Under the pieces are notes generated by a model. The model saw only the letters and a list, made by a program, of their open reading frames with translations. It was not told the origin of the DNA and ran no database searches. DNA of 64,000 nt from Stenotrophomonas maltophilia (lineage in GTDB: Bacteria > Pseudomonadota > Gammaproteobacteria > Xanthomonadales > Xanthomonadaceae). Shown in pieces: positions 37,866-46,823 of this stretch. Position 1 is the stretch's first letter. The number at the start of each line of letters is the position of its first letter. A program made the position numbers and the translations under genes. The stretch spans positions 1,838,001 through 1,902,000 of the forward strand of contig NZ_CP015612.1 of the NCBI RefSeq assembly GCF_002138415.1, in the 5' to 3' direction.

Positions 37866-38388
37866 TGGAAGGTGCGGTGTCGGCGCCATCGCCGAGCGCG
37901 CGCTGCATCTGCACGGTGTCCAGCCAGCGGCCGTGCTTGCGGCCAAGGCCACGGAACACGCCCACCAGCTCGAAGCCGAAGCGTTCGTGCAGCTTGATCG
38001 ACGCGGCGTTGGTCGGCTCGCCGATCACCGCCACCATCTGCCGGTAGCCACGCGCCACGCAGGCATCGATCAAGGCCTGCAGCAGGCCAGTGCCGACGCC
38101 CTGGCCCTGGAAGCGGGCATCGACGTAGACCGAGTTCTCCACGGTCCACTGGTAGGCGACGCGGGTGCGGTAGGTATTGGCGTAGGCATAGCCGGCGACC
38201 TGGCCGTCGATCTCGGCGACCAGGTAGGGGAAGCCGCGATCGATGATGTCGCGCATGCGGCGCAGCATCTCGGTCGCGTCCGGGATGTCGTACTCGTAGG
38301 TGTTGACGAAGTCGGTCACTTCCACCGCGTAGATCGCGGTAATCGCGGCGATGTCGGCCGGGCCGGCATCACGGATGAGGACGGCCAT
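37858..38388 (-). CDS. GNAT N-acetyltransferase (phosphinothricin/Pat type)
   Basis: A 176-residue GNAT enzyme. The acetyl-CoA pyrophosphate loop is QGQGVGTG at residues 94-101, preceded by SVYVDARF and followed by NAASIKLHERFGFELVGVFRGLGRKHGRW. The AGYAYANTYRTRVAYQWTVE block is typical of the Pat/Bar subgroup that acetylates phosphinothricin or methionine sulfoximine. It lies 14 bases after aguB and overlaps the TraB-like gene, which raises the possibility that it acts on an amine or amino-acid product of the agmatine route, but that is inference only. Confidence 0.88.
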   Translation of the reverse strand: MAVLIRDAGPADIAAITAIYAVEVTDFVNTYEYDIPDATEMLRRMRDIIDRGFPYLVAEIDGQVAGYAYANTYRTRVAYQWTVENSVYVDARFQGQGVGTGLLQALIDACVARGYRQMVAVIGEPTNAASIKLHERFGFELVGVFRGLGRKHGRWLDTVQMQRALGDGADTAPSNE

Positions 38389-38402
38389 GCGCGGGCTCCG
38401 GC

Positions 38403-39290
38403 TCAGTCGATGTAGCGCTTGAGCAGGTCACCGTACGCGTCGATGCGACGGTCGCGCAGGAACGGCCAGATGCGGCGCACATGCTCGCTGCGCTGCAGAT
38501 CGACGTCGCACAGCAGCACCGTGGCGTCGGTTCCGGCTTCGGCAAGGAACTCACCCTGCGGGCCGAGCACGTGGCTGTTGCCCCAGAACTGGATGCCCGA
38601 CGCGCCCAGCGGCGAAGCCTCGTGGCCGACGCGGTTGCAGCTCAGCACCGGCAGGCCATTGGCCACGGCGTGGCCACGGTGGCTCAGCACCCAGGCGTCA
38701 CGCTGGCGGGTCTTCTCGTCCTGCACATCGTCCGGGTCCCAGCCGATCGCGGTTGGGTACAGCAGCAGCTCGGCACCGGCCAGCGCCATCAGGCGCGCCG
38801 CTTCCGGGTACCACTGGTCCCAGCACACCAGCACGCCAAGGCGACCCACCGAGGTATCGATCGGCTTGAAGCCGATGTCGCCCGGGGTGAAGTAGAACTT
38901 CTCGTAGAAGCCCGGGTCGTCCGGGATATGCATCTTGCGGTACTTGCCCAGCAGGGTGCCGTCTTTTTCGAACACCACCGCGGTGTTGTGGTACAGGCCG
39001 GCAGCACGGCGCTCGAACAGCGAGCCGACCAGCACCACGCCGTGCTTCTTCGCCAGCGCGCCCAGGCGCTCGGTGCTCGGGCCCGGAATCGGCTCGGCCA
39101 GGTCGAACTCGTCCACCGACTCGTGCTGGCAGAAGTACGGGCCGTTGTGCAGTTCCTGCAGCAGCACCAGCTTGGCACCCTGCGCAGCCGCCTCGGCCAC
39201 GCGTGCTTCGATCACCGCCAGGTTGGCGGCGGCATCACCGTGGTTGCGCTCCTGGATCAGGGCGACGGTAAGGGGGCTGCGCGAGTTCAT
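38403..39290 (-). CDS. aguB: N-carbamoylputrescine amidase AguB
   Basis: AguB hydrolyses N-carbamoylputrescine to putrescine, CO2 and ammonia, the second step of agmatine degradation. The 295-residue nitrilase-family enzyme has its catalytic triad as Glu46 (LLQELHNG), Lys119 (KYRKMHIPDD) and Cys156 (VLVCWDQWYPEAAR). The assignment to AguB rather than another amidase rests on the neighbour aguA and on NGPYFCQ and PGFYEKFYFTPGD. It lies 161 bases downstream of aguA, the gap holding a SMAG pair. Confidence 0.93.
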   Translation of the reverse strand: MNSRSPLTVALIQERNHGDAAANLAVIEARVAEAAAQGAKLVLLQELHNGPYFCQHESVDEFDLAEPIPGPSTERLGALAKKHGVVLVGSLFERRAAGLYHNTAVVFEKDGTLLGKYRKMHIPDDPGFYEKFYFTPGDIGFKPIDTSVGRLGVLVCWDQWYPEAARLMALAGAELLLYPTAIGWDPDDVQDEKTRQRDAWVLSHRGHAVANGLPVLSCNRVGHEASPLGASGIQFWGNSHVLGPQGEFLAEAGTDATVLLCDVDLQRSEHVRRIWPFLRDRRIDAYGDLLKRYID

Positions 39291-39373
39291 GCGGGGCGTT
39301 CCTGCGGGGGAAAACCAGCATGTTAGCGCGGATGGACGGCGACGGCGTGTCGCGCGCTGAATGGGTGCAGCGG

Positions 39374-39449
39374 GTAGTGCCGGCCGCTGGCCGGCAATTC
39401 CGTTGATCCATCAGGCATTGCAGGGTTGCCGGCCAGCGGCCGGCACTAC
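39374..39449. repeat. Inverted SMAG pair between aguA and aguB
   Basis: GTAGTGCCGGCCGCTGGCCG at 39374 and the inverted partner ending CGGCCGGCACTAC at 39449, 27 bases apart. It sits inside a probable operon, so it could form a stem-loop in the mRNA that separates the two cistrons. Confidence 0.8.
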
Positions 39450-39451
39450 CG

Positions 39452-40489
39452 TCAGGCCTTCAGCAGGCCTTCCGGCAACTGCATGGTGATGCAGTGCAGG
39501 CTGCCGTTCTGCCAGATCAGCGAACGGCAGGGCACCTGCACGATCTCGCGGCCCGGGTGCGCCTGCGCCAGCACATCGCGGGCCAGGTCGTCGGCCGGAT
39601 CGCCATAGGCCGGCATCAGCACCGCGCCATTGACGATCAGGTAGTTCGCGTACGATGCGGCCAGGCGACGGCCTTCGTCGATCACCGGCTGTGCCCACGG
39701 CAGCGGGAACAGGCGGTACGGCTGGCCATCCTTGGTACGCAGCGCCGCCAGTTCATTGCCCATCGCCTGCAGTTCGGCATAGTGCGAGTCGCTCTCGTCG
39801 TCGCAGGCCTGGTAGACGATGCTGTCAGCCGAGGCGAAGCGGGCGAGGGTGTCGATGTGCGCGTCGGTGTCGTCGCCTTCCAGGTAGCCGTGGTCCAGCC
39901 ACAGCACGCGGTCCTGCTGCAGCCAGTCGGCCAGATCGGCGCTCAGGCTTGCCCGGTCGCGGTCCGGGTGGCGCTCGTGCAGGCACTTCCAGGTGGTCAG
40001 CAGGGTGCCTTCGCCATCAGTCTCGATGCCGCCGCCTTCCAGCGCGAACGGAATGCTGCGCACCGGGGCGTTGTTGAACACGCCGGCCTGGTCGAGCACG
40101 CCCACCAGCTGATCATCCAGGGTGGCGTCGAACTTGCCGCCCCAGCCGGTGAAGCGGAAATCCAGCAGCTGGAAGCTGCCATCGGCGCGGCGCAGGGTGA
40201 TCGGGCCGGAGTCGCGCAGCCAGGTATCGTCGTAGGCCGCCGTGGTGAAGTGGACCTTGTCCATGTCGATGCGGTTGGAGCGCAGCCGCATTTCGGCATA
40301 GGTCTCCACATCGTCATCGGCCACGCAGATCAGCACCGGCTGGAAGCGGGTGATGGCCGCGACCAGGGCGATGTAGGTCTCTTCCACCTGGCCCAGGCGG
40401 TCGGCCCAGTCGGTATCGGCGGTGGGCCAGGCAATCAGGACGCCGCTCTGGGCTTCCCACTCGGCAGGAAAACGAAGGGTCTGGTTCAT
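39452..40489 (-). CDS. aguA: Agmatine deiminase AguA
   Basis: AguA converts agmatine to N-carbamoylputrescine and ammonia. The 345-residue protein belongs to the peptidyl-arginine-deiminase-like fold. Visible features are the N-terminal PAEWEAQSGVLIAWP, TWLRDSGP, the LEGGGIETDGEGT strand, WLDHGYLEGDDTDAHIDTLARF with catalytic His/Asp, and Cys333 in NGSLHCITMQ. Length and motifs agree with the family. It is the first gene of the aguA-aguB unit. Confidence 0.94.
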   Translation of the reverse strand: MNQTLRFPAEWEAQSGVLIAWPTADTDWADRLGQVEETYIALVAAITRFQPVLICVADDDVETYAEMRLRSNRIDMDKVHFTTAAYDDTWLRDSGPITLRRADGSFQLLDFRFTGWGGKFDATLDDQLVGVLDQAGVFNNAPVRSIPFALEGGGIETDGEGTLLTTWKCLHERHPDRDRASLSADLADWLQQDRVLWLDHGYLEGDDTDAHIDTLARFASADSIVYQACDDESDSHYAELQAMGNELAALRTKDGQPYRLFPLPWAQPVIDEGRRLAASYANYLIVNGAVLMPAYGDPADDLARDVLAQAHPGREIVQVPCRSLIWQNGSLHCITMQLPEGLLKA

Positions 40490-40528
40490 GGTCTCGCTAC
40501 ACAGGCCCGCCCACGGCGGGTAAAGGGA

Positions 40529-40858
40529 TCAACGGATCGGCGGTTTCGGGCCGATTTCGTTCGGGTCCGCCTGGTTGGCCACCACGTCGATCACCTTCTG
40601 CTTCTCGAAGTAGACGGTGAACTGCGGGTACACCCAGCGGTTGATGGTCGGCCATTGCCGCTTCTGCCCGCCACGCGGCTGCAGCTGCTCGCTCGGCGCG
40701 CCGAACTGCGCCTGCACCTGTTGCATGCTCTGGCCGCGCACGGGCAGGGCACCGGCCGGCTTCTCGCGGGCACGGTCGACAAGCAGGGTGTCGGCCAGCG
40801 CCGGCGTGGCGGCGGCCAGGGTGGCCATCACGGCCAGGGCGGACAGGTAACGCTTCAT
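40529..40858 (-). CDS. Periplasmic protein of unknown function (SmpA/OmlA-like fold suggested)
   Basis: A 109-residue protein with a signal peptide (about 1-22, cleavage after TPALA). The mature part contains VRGQSMQQVQAQFGAPSEQ and WVYPQFTVYFEKQKVIDVVAN. This helix-strand order (G-M-x-x-x-V-x-x-x-FG-x-P, then W-x-Y and F-x-x-x-K-V-x-D-V) is the pattern of SmpA/OmlA (BamE-like) domains, which bind other envelope proteins. No lipobox is present. It is upstream of aguA by 39 bases on the same strand and could be co-transcribed; a functional link is not evident. Confidence 0.75.
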   Translation of the reverse strand: MKRYLSALAVMATLAAATPALADTLLVDRAREKPAGALPVRGQSMQQVQAQFGAPSEQLQPRGGQKRQWPTINRWVYPQFTVYFEKQKVIDVVANQADPNEIGPKPPIR

Positions 40859-40930
40859 CTCGATCTACTCCCCAGTGGTCAAGAAAGGCGATTACAGCAA
40901 AAACGGCAGGAAAAAGCCGCATAAACAAAA

Positions 40931-40952
40931 AACCGCCCGAAGGCGGCTTTTT
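40931..40952 (-). terminator. Terminator downstream of rpmJ
   Basis: On the minus strand GCCGCC-ttcg-GGCGGT followed by TTTTTGTTT. The plus strand also has a short T-run after the stem, so it may act in both directions. Confidence 0.8.
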
Positions 40953-41004
40953 GCATCGGGTCGGCCCCGCGTAGGGCCAGCCGCAGCCGCGAAGGCTGTG
41001 AGGC

Positions 41005-41130
41005 TTAGCGCTGACGCGCCTTGAAACGCGGGTTCGACTTGCAGATGACGAAGATCTTGCCACGACGACGCACGACCTTGCAGTCACGGTGACGGGCCTT
41101 CGCCGACTTCAGGGAGGACAGGACTTTCAT
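41005..41130 (-). CDS. rpmJ: 50S ribosomal protein L36, zinc-independent type
   Basis: A 41-residue L36. Compared with the zinc-binding form, whose ligands are Cys11-Cys14-Cys27-His33, only two Cys remain here (DCKVV and FVICK). His stands at the first Cys position, and the last ligand is replaced in NPRFKARQR. It therefore matches the 'C-minus' L36 class, which in other bacteria substitutes for the zinc form under zinc limitation. AGG is nine bases before the ATG. A good promoter lies upstream and a terminator downstream. Confidence 0.93.
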   Translation of the reverse strand: MKVLSSLKSAKARHRDCKVVRRRGKIFVICKSNPRFKARQR

Positions 41131-41222
41131 GGCATACCTCGGCGTAAACAGTAGTTGTTCGGGTGGAGCGTGGCCGCGATATGCGAAAGACAATCGGCAG
41201 TTGACGCTCGTTCAAGCCCGCC

Positions 41223-41252
41223 ATTCTACCGGGCTTTTCCTCGTGGTTTCAA
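41223..41252 (-). promoter_or_regulatory. Probable sigma-70 promoter of rpmJ
   Basis: On the minus strand TTGAAA, 18-base spacer, TAGAAT, about 93 bases upstream of the rpmJ start. This is one of the best consensus matches visible by eye in the window; the divergent cmk gene begins about 75 bases beyond it. Confidence 0.55.
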
Positions 41253-41327
41253 GTGGTTGCACAAAAGATCCCGTTGGGGGCGTCTGACAGGGGCTAGAAT
41301 GACCCCTTCACACGCTCTGGGAACCCC

Positions 41328-42005
41328 ATGAATCCACTCGCTCCCGTCCTGACCATCGACGGCCCTTCAGGGGCTGGCAAGGGTACCATCAGCCGCATCA
41401 TCGCGCGCCGGATGGGCTGGCATTACCTGGATTCGGGCGCGCTGTACCGGGCAGTGGGCGTGGCCGCGAGCTGGGCCGACATCGATACCTCCGATGCCTC
41501 GGCGCTGGTCCGCTGCACCTTCGATACCCACGTTCAGTTTGTCGAGCAGGGTGAGGCCATGCGGGTCATGGTGAACGGCACCGACGCCACCGACGAGCTG
41601 CGTCTGGAGACCACCGGTGCGCTGGCCTCGGCCATTGCCGCCATTCCCGAAGTCCGGGCCGCCCTGAAGGAGCGCCAGCGCGCATTCAGGGAGCTGCCCG
41701 GCCTGGTCGCCGATGGCCGCGACATGGGCACGGTGATCTTCCCGGACGCCTCCTACAAGGTCTTCCTGACCGCCAGTGCCGAGGAGCGCGCCGAGCGCCG
41801 GCATAAGCAGTTGAAAGACAAGGGGGTTTCTGTTAACTTTGATGACCTCCTGCGCGAGATCATGGCCCGCGACGCCCGTGATGCTCAGCGTACCGTGGCG
41901 CCCCTGAAGCCGGCAGACGATGCTGTCCTCATCGACACCACAGGCATCGGCATCGCAGATGTCGTTGCCAGAGTGATGGATCTGCTTCCGGTTCCGGCTG
42001 CCTGA
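41328..42005 (+). CDS. cmk: Cytidylate kinase
   Basis: Cmk phosphorylates CMP and dCMP. The 225-residue protein has the P-loop GPSGAGKGT at 12-20, the substrate loop [28 protein letters not shown], and the lid [12 protein letters not shown] followed by [26 protein letters not shown] (segments in order). It precedes rpsA, the usual arrangement in proteobacteria. Confidence 0.96.
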   Translation: MNPLAPVLTIDGPSGAGKGTISRIIARRMGWHYLDSGALYRAVGVAASWADIDTSDASALVRCTFDTHVQFVEQGEAMRVMVNGTDATDELRLETTGALASAIAAIPEVRAALKERQRAFRELPGLVADGRDMGTVIFPDASYKVFLTASAEERAERRHKQLKDKGVSVNFDDLLREIMARDARDAQRTVAPLKPADDAVLIDTTGIGIADVVARVMDLLPVPAA

Positions 42006-42203
42006 TCCGTTCGCGCGGGAGCACTGCCAGCAACATCGGTGGTGGTCGCGCATAGCAGTGCTGTACCAGCTCCGTCGCGCAATGATGCGTGGCGGTTTTC
42101 CTACTACACACGACCTGCGTTTCCGGGGTCGACCAACAGGCGGGCGGTCGCCATTCCCCTGAAGGGGACGCCACCGACCCATGTGTCCAACAGAGTAAAT
42201 CTA

Positions 42204-43889
42204 ATGACCGAATCATTTGCCGAACTGTTTGAAGCCAGCCAGGCCAACCTGGCCAAGCTGAAGCCGGGCGCCATCGTCAGCGGTACCGTTGTTGAAGTCC
42301 GCGGCGACGTCGTGGTGATCAACGCTGGCCTGAAGTCCGAAGGCATCGTGCCGATCGAACAGTTCCGTAACGACGCTGGCGAAATCGACGTCGCCGAAGG
42401 CGACATCGTCAAGGTCGCCCTCGACTCGATCGAGAACGGCTTCGGCGAAACCGTCCTGTCGCGCGAGAAGGCCAAGCGCGCGATGGTGTGGGACGAGCTG
42501 GAAGAAGCGTTGGAAAAGAACGAAACCATCACCGGCCGCATCAGCGGCAAGGTCAAGGGTGGTTTCACCGTGGACATCAAGGATGTCCGCGCCTTCCTGC
42601 CGGGTTCCCTGGTCGATGTGCGCCCGGTGCGCGATCCGGCCTACCTGGAAGGCAAGGAACTCGAGTTCAAGCTCATCAAGCTGGACCGCAAGCGTAACAA
42701 CGTCGTGGTCTCGCGCCGCGCTGTCGTCGAAAGCGAGCACTCGGAAGAGCGCGAGCAGCTGATGGACAAGCTGCAGGAAGGCGCGATCCTGAAGGGTGTC
42801 GTCAAGAACCTGACCGATTACGGCGCGTTCGTGGACCTGGGCGGTATCGACGGCCTGCTGCACATCACCGACATGGCATGGAAGCGCGTGCGCCATCCGT
42901 CCGAAGTCGTGAACGTCGGCGACGAGCTGGACGTGCGCGTGCTGAAGTTCGACCGCGAGCGCAACCGCGTTTCGCTGGGTCTGAAGCAGCTGGGCGAGGA
43001 TCCGTGGGACAACATCGGCCGTCGTTACCCGGCCAACAGCCGCGTCTTCGGCAAGGTCTCCAACGTCACCGATTACGGCGCGTTCGTTGAGATCGAGCCG
43101 GGCGTCGAAGGCCTGGTGCACGTCTCCGAGATGGATTGGACCAACAAGAACGTCAACCCGTCCAAGGTTGTGCAGGTTGGTGACGAAGTCGAAGTGATGG
43201 TGCTGGACGTCGATGAAGAGCGTCGCCGTATCTCGCTGGGCATGAAGCAGGTTGCCGCCAATCCGTGGGAAACCTTCGCTGCCACCCACAAGAAGGGTGA
43301 CAAGGTGTCGGGCCAGATCAAGTCGATCACCGACTTCGGCATCTTCATCGGCCTGGACGGCGGCATCGACGGCCTGGTTCACCTGTCCGACATCAGCTGG
43401 GCCACCACCGGCGAAGACGTCGTTCGCAACTTCAAGAAGGGCGATACCCTGGACGCCGTCGTCCTGGCTGTCGACCCGGAGCGCGAGCGCATCTCCCTGG
43501 GCGTGAAGCAGCTGGAGCAGGATCCGTTCGGCCAGTACATGGCTGCCAATCCGAAGGGCTCCAAGGTCGAAGGTGTGGTGAAGGAAGTCGACGCCAAGGG
43601 CGCGATCATCGAGCTGGCTGACGGCATCGAAGGTTACGTCTCGGCGCGCGACATCGCCAACGAGCGCGTTGACGACGCTACCCAGCACCTGAAGGTCGGC
43701 GACAAGGTCGAAGCCAAGTTCGTGGGCATGGACCGCAAGGGCCGCACCCTGCAGCTGTCGATCAAGGCCAAGGACGACGCGGAAATGCGCGAAGTGCTGG
43801 AGGAATACCAGTCCTCTTCGGCTTCCAGCGGCACCACCCAGCTGGGCGCGCTGCTGCGTGCACAGCTGAACGGCAACAAGTCCGAGTAA
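42204..43889 (+). CDS. rpsA: 30S ribosomal protein S1
   Basis: S1 brings mRNA to the 30S subunit. The 561-residue protein has six S1/OB repeats; examples are the recurring [43 protein letters not shown] and [22 protein letters not shown] (third to fifth repeats). The first two repeats are more divergent, as usual, and the last is followed by a Ser-rich tail. The ATG at 42204 starts with [10 protein letters not shown] as in relatives. The 198-base leader after cmk is a plausible site of the autogenous control known for rpsA, but no structure was assigned. Confidence 0.97.
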   Translation: MTESFAELFEASQANLAKLKPGAIVSGTVVEVRGDVVVINAGLKSEGIVPIEQFRNDAGEIDVAEGDIVKVALDSIENGFGETVLSREKAKRAMVWDELEEALEKNETITGRISGKVKGGFTVDIKDVRAFLPGSLVDVRPVRDPAYLEGKELEFKLIKLDRKRNNVVVSRRAVVESEHSEEREQLMDKLQEGAILKGVVKNLTDYGAFVDLGGIDGLLHITDMAWKRVRHPSEVVNVGDELDVRVLKFDRERNRVSLGLKQLGEDPWDNIGRRYPANSRVFGKVSNVTDYGAFVEIEPGVEGLVHVSEMDWTNKNVNPSKVVQVGDEVEVMVLDVDEERRRISLGMKQVAANPWETFAATHKKGDKVSGQIKSITDFGIFIGLDGGIDGLVHLSDISWATTGEDVVRNFKKGDTLDAVVLAVDPERERISLGVKQLEQDPFGQYMAANPKGSKVEGVVKEVDAKGAIIELADGIEGYVSARDIANERVDDATQHLKVGDKVEAKFVGMDRKGRTLQLSIKAKDDAEMREVLEEYQSSSASSGTTQLGALLRAQLNGNKSE

Positions 43890-43918
43890 TCGGCCTTACG
43901 CTGTTCGTTGTTTCCTGG

Positions 43919-43946
43919 ACGGCCCGGGCATTGCCCGGGCCGTTTC
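43919..43946 (+). terminator. Hairpin after rpsA, possible terminator or attenuator
   Basis: ACGGCCCGGGC-att-GCCCGGGCCGT stem with only a short TTTC tail, 30 bases after the rpsA stop and 31 before ihfB. The weak T-run suggests partial read-through into ihfB. Confidence 0.55.
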
Positions 43947-43976
43947 AGGCTGAGATGCCCCTGATGTGAGCCGGTG

Positions 43977-44282
43977 ATGACCAAATCCGAACTGATCGAA
44001 ATCCTTGCGCGCCGCCAGGCGCACCTGAAGGCCGATGATGTCGATCTGGCGGTGAAGTCGTTGCTGGAAATGATGGGCGGTTCGCTGTCCGCCGGGGATC
44101 GCATCGAAATCCGTGGTTTTGGCAGCTTCTCGCTGCACTATCGTCCGCCGCGCCTGGGTCGCAACCCGAAGACCGGCGAATCGGTTGCCCTGCCGGGCAA
44201 GCATGTCCCCCATTTCAAGCCGGGCAAGGAACTGCGCGAGCGGGTCAGCAGTGTGCTGCCGCTGGACGCCGATCCGGCCTGA
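43977..44282 (+). CDS. ihfB: Integration host factor subunit beta
   Basis: A 101-residue nucleoid protein of the HU/IHF family. The opening [17 protein letters not shown], the DNA-wrapping arm [24 protein letters not shown] and the [14 protein letters not shown] strand are diagnostic. It pairs with IhfA to bend DNA sharply. A GTG directly before the ATG is also in frame; I used the ATG at 43977. Confidence 0.96.
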
Positions 44283-44357
44283 GCCCCGTCGCGCCACCGC
44301 GTGCGAATCCAGCCGCGAGTCGGATAAGCTACGGACTCCTGCCACTGGAGCTGTCGC

Positions 44358-44642
44358 ATGAAGGTTTTTCGTCTGCTGGTCCTGCTGGCGGTCCTGATCC
44401 TTGGGCTGATCATTGGTGCGGTCAACATGACCGCGATGTCGATCAACCTGCTGTTTACCCAATTGAACACGTCCGTCGGCGTGGCGCTGATTGCTGCCCT
44501 GCTGATCGGTGTCGTGGTCGGTGCCGGTCTGGTGCTGGTGAGCGTGGTCATTCCGCTTTACAGCCAGTTGCGCCGTGCCAACAAGTCCGTGGCGGCCACG
44601 CCGGCCGCGGGTGTTTCCCCCCAATCTTTTGATGGACGTTGA
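44358..44642 (+). CDS. lapA: Lipopolysaccharide assembly protein A
   Basis: A 94-residue inner-membrane protein with two hydrophobic spans (about 4-22 and 40-64) and a short basic cytoplasmic tail. It matches LapA/YciS, which works with LapB in controlling lipopolysaccharide synthesis through LpxC turnover. It lies between ihfB and lapB, with 6 bases to lapB. Confidence 0.9.
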   Translation: MKVFRLLVLLAVLILGLIIGAVNMTAMSINLLFTQLNTSVGVALIAALLIGVVVGAGLVLVSVVIPLYSQLRRANKSVAATPAAGVSPQSFDGR

Positions 44643-44648
44643 TCGAAG

Positions 44649-45827
44649 ATGGATTTCGTCACCGAGTGGTTCTGGTTCTTTCTGTTCGTTCCGTTGGCCG
44701 CACTGGCCGGGTGGGTGATCGGACGGCGTGGCGGTCAACGTCACGGTGACAACCAGGTCAGCCGCCTGTCCAGCACCTACTTCCGCGGTCTGAACTACCT
44801 GCTCAACGAACAGCCGGACAAGGCCATCGAGCTGTTCCTGCACATCGCCGAGCTGGACAAGGAAACCTTCGAGACCCAGGTCGCGCTGGGCCACCTGTTC
44901 CGCCGCCGTGGTGAAGTGGATCGCGCGATTCGCCTGCACCAGGGCCTGGTCAACCGCCATGACCTGAGCGACGCACAGCGCGTGCAGGCCCTGCTGGCGC
45001 TGGGCGAGGACTACATGAAGTCCGGTCTGCTGGACCGTGCCGAGACCGTGTTCACCGAGCTGGCGCAACTGGACCAGCGTGCGCCGCAGGCGCTGAAGCA
45101 CCTGATCGGCATCTACCAGGCCGAGCGCGACTGGGAAAAGGCGATCGACAACGCCACCCGTTTCGAAGACGTGACCGGCGAGCCGATGGGCAAGCTGATC
45201 GGGCAGTTCGAATGCGAGCTGGCCGAGCGTTTCCGCGGCGCCGGCAAGCTGGAAGAGGCGAGGGCGGCGATCGCCCGTGCCTACCAGGCCGATGCCATGT
45301 CGGTACGCGCGGGCATCATCGAAGGGCGCTTGGAGACGGATGCCGGTAACGCCGAGGCCGCCGTGCGTGCGTTCGAGCGCGCCGCGCGCAACGACCCCGA
45401 GTATCTGCCGGAGCTGCTGCCCGCGTTGATGCAGAACTATCGCAAGGTGGGTGACCTGGGCGGCGCGCGCGCCTTCCTTTCGGAAATGACCGAGCACTAC
45501 CGCGGCATTGCGCCGGTGCTGGCATTGACCCGCCTGATGGAAGAACAGGAGGGCGTGGCCCCGGCCCGTGCCTACCTCGGTCGCCAGCTCAAGGATCGTC
45601 CGTCGGTACGTGGCGAGTCCGCGCTGATCGACCTGACGCTGGCCGAGGGCGCCGATTCCACCGCCACCCTGCACGACCTCAAGCACATCACCGACCAGCT
45701 GCTGGTGCGCAACCCCGCTTACCGCTGCACCCGCTGTGGATTTGGTGCACGCACTCACCACTGGCAGTGCCCGAGCTGCAAGGAGTGGGGCACGGTCAAG
45801 CCGCTGCTGAACTACGCGGTGCTCTGA
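44649..45827 (+). CDS. lapB: Lipopolysaccharide assembly protein B
   Basis: LapB (YciM), 392 residues: one N-terminal membrane span (FWFFLFVPLAALAGWVIG), a long stack of TPR repeats from about residue 40 to 330, and a C-terminal rubredoxin-like zinc knuckle with Cys360, Cys363, Cys374 and Cys377 (RCTRCGFGARTHHWQCPSCK). In E. coli LapB guides LpxC to the protease FtsH, balancing lipopolysaccharide against phospholipid. Full length, with all four zinc ligands present. Confidence 0.95.
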   Translation: MDFVTEWFWFFLFVPLAALAGWVIGRRGGQRHGDNQVSRLSSTYFRGLNYLLNEQPDKAIELFLHIAELDKETFETQVALGHLFRRRGEVDRAIRLHQGLVNRHDLSDAQRVQALLALGEDYMKSGLLDRAETVFTELAQLDQRAPQALKHLIGIYQAERDWEKAIDNATRFEDVTGEPMGKLIGQFECELAERFRGAGKLEEARAAIARAYQADAMSVRAGIIEGRLETDAGNAEAAVRAFERAARNDPEYLPELLPALMQNYRKVGDLGGARAFLSEMTEHYRGIAPVLALTRLMEEQEGVAPARAYLGRQLKDRPSVRGESALIDLTLAEGADSTATLHDLKHITDQLLVRNPAYRCTRCGFGARTHHWQCPSCKEWGTVKPLLNYAVL

Positions 45828-45830
45828 TCC

Positions 45831-46820
45831 ATGCCGTGGCTCGTGATGGGCGCGCTGCTGGGGCTGGCCCTGCTGAGTGCGGCGCTGACGTGGGCCGCGC
45901 GGGGCTATGCGCTGCGCCAGCAGTTGATGGACCAGCCAGGCGAGCGTCGCAGCCATAGCGTGGCGACCCCGCGCGGCGGCGGCATCGCCATCGTCATCAG
46001 CCTGCTGGTCACTGCGGGCGTGGCGATGTGGATCTGGCCCGCTGCAACGCCGAGCCTGCTGCTTGCCAGTCTGGGGCTGGTGCTGGTGGCGGGCATCGGC
46101 TGGTGGGACGACCACAGACCGCTGCCGGCCATGCGCCGCCTGATGGTGCATTTCATTGCCGCCGCACTGCTGGCCGCACTGGTCAAGGTGCACGGTGGCA
46201 GCTGGCTGCTGGCTGTGCTGGTGCTGCTGTTCACTGCCTCGTTGATCAACATCTGGAACTTCATGGATGGCATCAATGGCATTGCCGCCAGCCAGGCCAT
46301 CGTGGTCGCGCTGGGCCTGGCGCCGGTGCTGCCCTGGCCGTATTCGCTTGCGGCCGTGGCCCTGGGGCTGGCCTGCCTGGGTTTTCTGCCGTTCAACTTC
46401 CCACGGGCGCGGATCTTCATGGGTGATGTCGGAAGTGGCGCACTGGGATATGCGGTTGCCGTCGTTCTGGCGATCGCGAGCCTGAAGACCGATATTCACT
46501 GGATCCTGTTGCTGGTGCCGGCCTCGGCGTTCCTCGTGGACGCGGGCTTCACGCTGCTGGCGCGCATCATTTCCGGGCAACGCTGGATGGAACCCCATAC
46601 CCAGCATGTCTACCAGCGGGCGGTGCAGGCAGGAGCCAGTCATGCCCAGGTGACAGGGATGTACTTTGCTTTGGGCCTGTTCAGTATTACAGTGCTTAAT
46701 GTCTGCTCCAATTTGCAGCCGAGGTGGGAGGCTGTCGTGGCGATCGCGTGGTTCATTGCGCTGAGCGCCCTCTGGCTCTTCCTGCGCAATGGATTGCGTC
46801 ACCGACAAGGAACTACCTGA
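45831..46820 (+). CDS. WbpL/WecA-like undecaprenyl-phosphate glycosyl-1-phosphate transferase
   Basis: A 329-residue polytopic membrane enzyme of the MraY/WecA (GT4-like) family, with about ten spans. The conserved loops are QPGERRSHSVATPRGGG, IGWWDDHRPL with the Mg-binding Asp pair, NFMDGINGIAA with Asp146, and ARIFMGDVGSGALGY. A His motif near the end, EPHTQHVYQRAV, resembles the HHH-type loop. Such enzymes start O-antigen or other polysaccharide synthesis by loading a HexNAc-1-phosphate onto undecaprenyl phosphate. The gene begins 3 bases after lapB and ends 3 bases before the next gene. Confidence 0.9.
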   Translation: MPWLVMGALLGLALLSAALTWAARGYALRQQLMDQPGERRSHSVATPRGGGIAIVISLLVTAGVAMWIWPAATPSLLLASLGLVLVAGIGWWDDHRPLPAMRRLMVHFIAAALLAALVKVHGGSWLLAVLVLLFTASLINIWNFMDGINGIAASQAIVVALGLAPVLPWPYSLAAVALGLACLGFLPFNFPRARIFMGDVGSGALGYAVAVVLAIASLKTDIHWILLLVPASAFLVDAGFTLLARIISGQRWMEPHTQHVYQRAVQAGASHAQVTGMYFALGLFSITVLNVCSNLQPRWEAVVAIAWFIALSALWLFLRNGLRHRQGTT

Positions 46821-46823
46821 CTT

